From Pigmentibacter ruber (lineage in GTDB: Bacteria; Bdellovibrionota_B; Oligoflexia; Silvanigrellales; Silvanigrellaceae): a stretch of 64,000 nucleotides of DNA. The notes beneath the pieces were generated by a model. That model saw nothing but the letters and a program-made list of their open reading frames with translations, had not been told where the DNA came from and made no database searches. The translations under genes and the position numbers were made by a program. Position 1 is the first letter of the stretch. Every line of letters begins with the position of its first letter. Location: NCBI RefSeq assembly GCF_009792895.1, contig NZ_WSSC01000001.1:1178001-1242000 (forward strand). Reading direction: 5' to 3'. This document shows positions 62,773 to 64,000 of the stretch, in pieces.

Positions 62773-63351
62773 ATGGAAAACGATATAAAATTAAATGATA
62801 TTATAGATGATAGTCTGAAGAGGAAATTTTACGAAATATGTTTTGAATTTAAAGCACTAAATTATTTTAGCTACATAAATACTAGTTTTTTGAATATAGA
62901 AACTAAAGAACTAAATTTTTTGCATATTGATTTAAATAAATATCTTGATTTTTATCGAAATGAAAGATTTATTTTAATTGATCCTGTTATGGATTTAATA
63001 TTTTATACAAATAGGGACATAATTTGTTTTGAAGAGTTAAATTATAAAGAGCTGGTAAATGAAAATGGTAAAATATATAAGCCAGGTAAAATAATTAACG
63101 CATATAAAGCAAGTAGTAAATATTGTATGTTAAATGGTTTTTATACAGTTTTACGGTTAAAAAGAAAGTATATGATAACTGGTTCATACGGAATTCAGTC
63201 AAAAAATTTTAAAATAGAAAAATTTTTTGACAAAAAATATGCGGAAGGGAAATGGTTTGCTGAATATACTAAACAAATAAATTTTCTTCTTTTAAATGCA
63301 ATAAATAAAAGAGAATTTGAAGAGAATAGTTTTAATAAAATTATTCATTAG
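62773..63351 (+). CDS. Possible LuxR-type autoinducer-binding domain protein without DNA-binding domain
   Basis: 192 residues, no signal peptide. The N-terminal half reads like an autoinducer-binding domain: LNYFSYINTSFLNI, then FYRNERFILIDPVMDLIF, with the DPV motif typical of LuxR proteins, and GFYTVLRLKRKYMITGSYGI in place of the usual late strand. The GerE helix-turn-helix expected at the C-terminus is missing; the last part is acidic and basic mixed helix. This may be a sensor-only or interference form, or the resemblance may be chance. The TTG start 62761 is less likely than ATG 62773 (SD GGTGA). The GIY-YIG gene overlaps its last 11 bases. Confidence 0.5.
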   Translation: MENDIKLNDIIDDSLKRKFYEICFEFKALNYFSYINTSFLNIETKELNFLHIDLNKYLDFYRNERFILIDPVMDLIFYTNRDIICFEELNYKELVNENGKIYKPGKIINAYKASSKYCMLNGFYTVLRLKRKYMITGSYGIQSKNFKIEKFFDKKYAEGKWFAEYTKQINFLLLNAINKREFEENSFNKIIH

Positions 63352-63601
63352 AGAAAATATAAATTAATTTTAATTTTTCTTTTTTAGACATTTTTTTAAT
63401 TTCTATTTCTTTTTTTGTAGCAGATGATCTATCTTCAAAACTTTCTTGATAAACTACTTTTTTGGGAGGACTTAACGCAAAAAATTTTGCTCTTTTTTTA
63501 ATAGACAATTGATGTTCTTTAAAACGCCTATTAATATCTGTGGTAATTCCTGTGTAAAGTTTGCCAGAAATTGTTTCAATAATATAAACTTTCCAAGTCA
63601 T
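63341..63601 (-). CDS. GIY-YIG endonuclease-like domain protein (YhbQ/UPF0213-like)
   Basis: 86-residue protein with the GIY-YIG core: WKVYIIE near the start (VYII instead of GIY), KLYTGITTDINRRFKEHQ with YTG/R/H catalytic-type residues, and a C-terminal basic segment. Small YhbQ/UPF0213 proteins of this type are common in bacteria, and some act on nucleic acids. It probably acts on DNA, but the specific substrate is unknown. Convergent with and overlapping the preceding gene by 11 bases. Confidence 0.88.
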   Translation of the reverse strand: MTWKVYIIETISGKLYTGITTDINRRFKEHQLSIKKRAKFFALSPPKKVVYQESFEDRSSATKKEIEIKKMSKKEKLKLIYIFSNE

Positions 63602-63692
63602 TTCTACTCTTAAAAAGGGTCTATTTAATAATTGAATTAAGCATGCTATGCTTTCTTCAGTGAGATTATAAATTAACTGTAGGAATATAGTA

Positions 63693-64000
63693 TGTCAAAT
63701 TTAAGATACATGATTGTTTTCCTTTTTGTTTTCTTTTTAACTTCAGCTAATGGTTTGCAAATTAAAATATGCGCTGATGATTTTCGAAGTGAGCTAAGAC
63801 TCAAAAAGAATGTAGAAAATATTAGTATAGATATTTTAAAAAAAGGAATTTTAGAATTAAATAAAGAAACAAGTGTTTTGCTTGTTCTTGAATATTTACC
63901 TCTGCCTAGATGTCTTGATTTGTTGAAAAAAGGAAAAATTGATGGTGCTTTAAATTTATCTTACAATGAAGAAAGAGCGAAATTTTTAGAATTTCCACCA
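63693..64000 (+). CDS. Periplasmic binding protein type 2 (amino-acid-like), truncated by window end
   Basis: The open frame continues past the window end; the first 102 codons are visible. A signal peptide (about residues 6-20, ending near TSANG) precedes LQIKICADDFRSELRL and LNLSYNEERAKFLEFPP, which resemble the start of SBP_bac_3-family solute-binding proteins. The visible KIDGALNLSYNEERAKFLEF segment is typical of the first lobe. SD AGGA lies 7 bases before ATG 63693. It may be a transport binding protein or a sensor input. Confidence 0.7.

Noticed and set aside
1-64000. CRISPR arrays, rRNA, tRNA, transposases or toxin-antitoxin modules
   Set aside because: No regularly spaced repeats, no tRNA or rRNA signatures and no transposase motifs were found on reading; absence is only by eye.

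Overview
Organism and style. The window is very AT-rich DNA (by eye roughly 30% GC) from a Gram-negative, respiring bacterium. Genes are densely packed, carry Shine-Dalgarno (SD) sequences, and many exported proteins have signal peptides or lipoboxes. The mix (fused CcoNO cbb3 oxidase, a class II DAHP synthase, a PrkA/YeaH/SpoVR triad, single-domain response regulators, HDOD and CheR proteins, many secreted hydrolases) fits a Bdellovibrionota/Oligoflexia-type bacterium such as the Silvanigrellales. That placement is an inference from gene content, not from a marker-gene search. I see no rRNA, tRNA, CRISPR array, insertion sequence or complete prophage. The only mobile-type gene is a tyrosine recombinase at the left edge.

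Layout. 1-5 kb: recombinase, secreted leucine-rich-repeat protein, membrane-anchored MutS-like ATPase, exported c-type-lysozyme-like protein. 5-13 kb: small membrane protein, HDOD and CheR signalling pair, type II NADH dehydrogenase, thymidine kinase, DAHP synthase, UppP, RF2 (prfB, with a +1 programmed frameshift and a hairpin-rich leader), apt. 13-22 kb: CHASE-domain histidine kinase with a receiver protein, then the high-affinity respiratory locus ccoNO-ccoQ-ccoP, a TauE/SafE-like membrane protein on the other strand, ccoI and ccoS. 22-31 kb: COG0523 metal GTPase behind a 43-bp palindrome, MscS channel, secreted lipase, VOC protein with a lysine-rich tail, a cysteine-motif unknown, YgiD-like dioxygenase, SCO protein, pirin, MDR oxidoreductase and LysR regulator. 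32-39 kb: argG behind tandem ARG boxes, a secreted unknown, a cysteine-repeat lipoprotein, smc. 39-48 kb: pdxJ followed by a leucine/isovalerate-type (or acyclic-terpene-type) acyl-CoA carboxylation cluster that includes an AtuA-family protein. 48-56 kb: metallophosphatase, a degenerate acyl-CoA-synthetase-like protein, prkA-yeaH-spoVR, response regulator. 56-64 kb: periplasmic binding protein, a 53-residue zinc-ribbon protein, sterol-desaturase-family hydroxylase, secreted unknown, hemN, secreted trypsin-like protease, a possible autoinducer-domain protein, a GIY-YIG protein and a truncated periplasmic binding protein.

How the genes fit together. Respiration is the best-represented theme: Ndh feeds quinones, the cbb3 oxidase reduces oxygen, CcoI/CcoS and possibly the SCO protein supply copper and maturation, and HemN makes haem without oxygen. 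Metal control is suggested by 7-1-7 palindromes (Fur-superfamily geometry) upstream of the oxidase operon and the COG0523 GTPase. Arginine control is visible directly as ARG boxes at argG.

Architecture. Of twelve tail-to-tail gene junctions, ten have stop codons that abut or overlap within 11 bp, so there is no room for ordinary terminators. One head-to-head pair (the TauE-like gene and ccoI) overlaps at the 5' ends. Many longest-ORF starts are wrong: SD sequences place the real start downstream in about a dozen genes, as noted in the entries.
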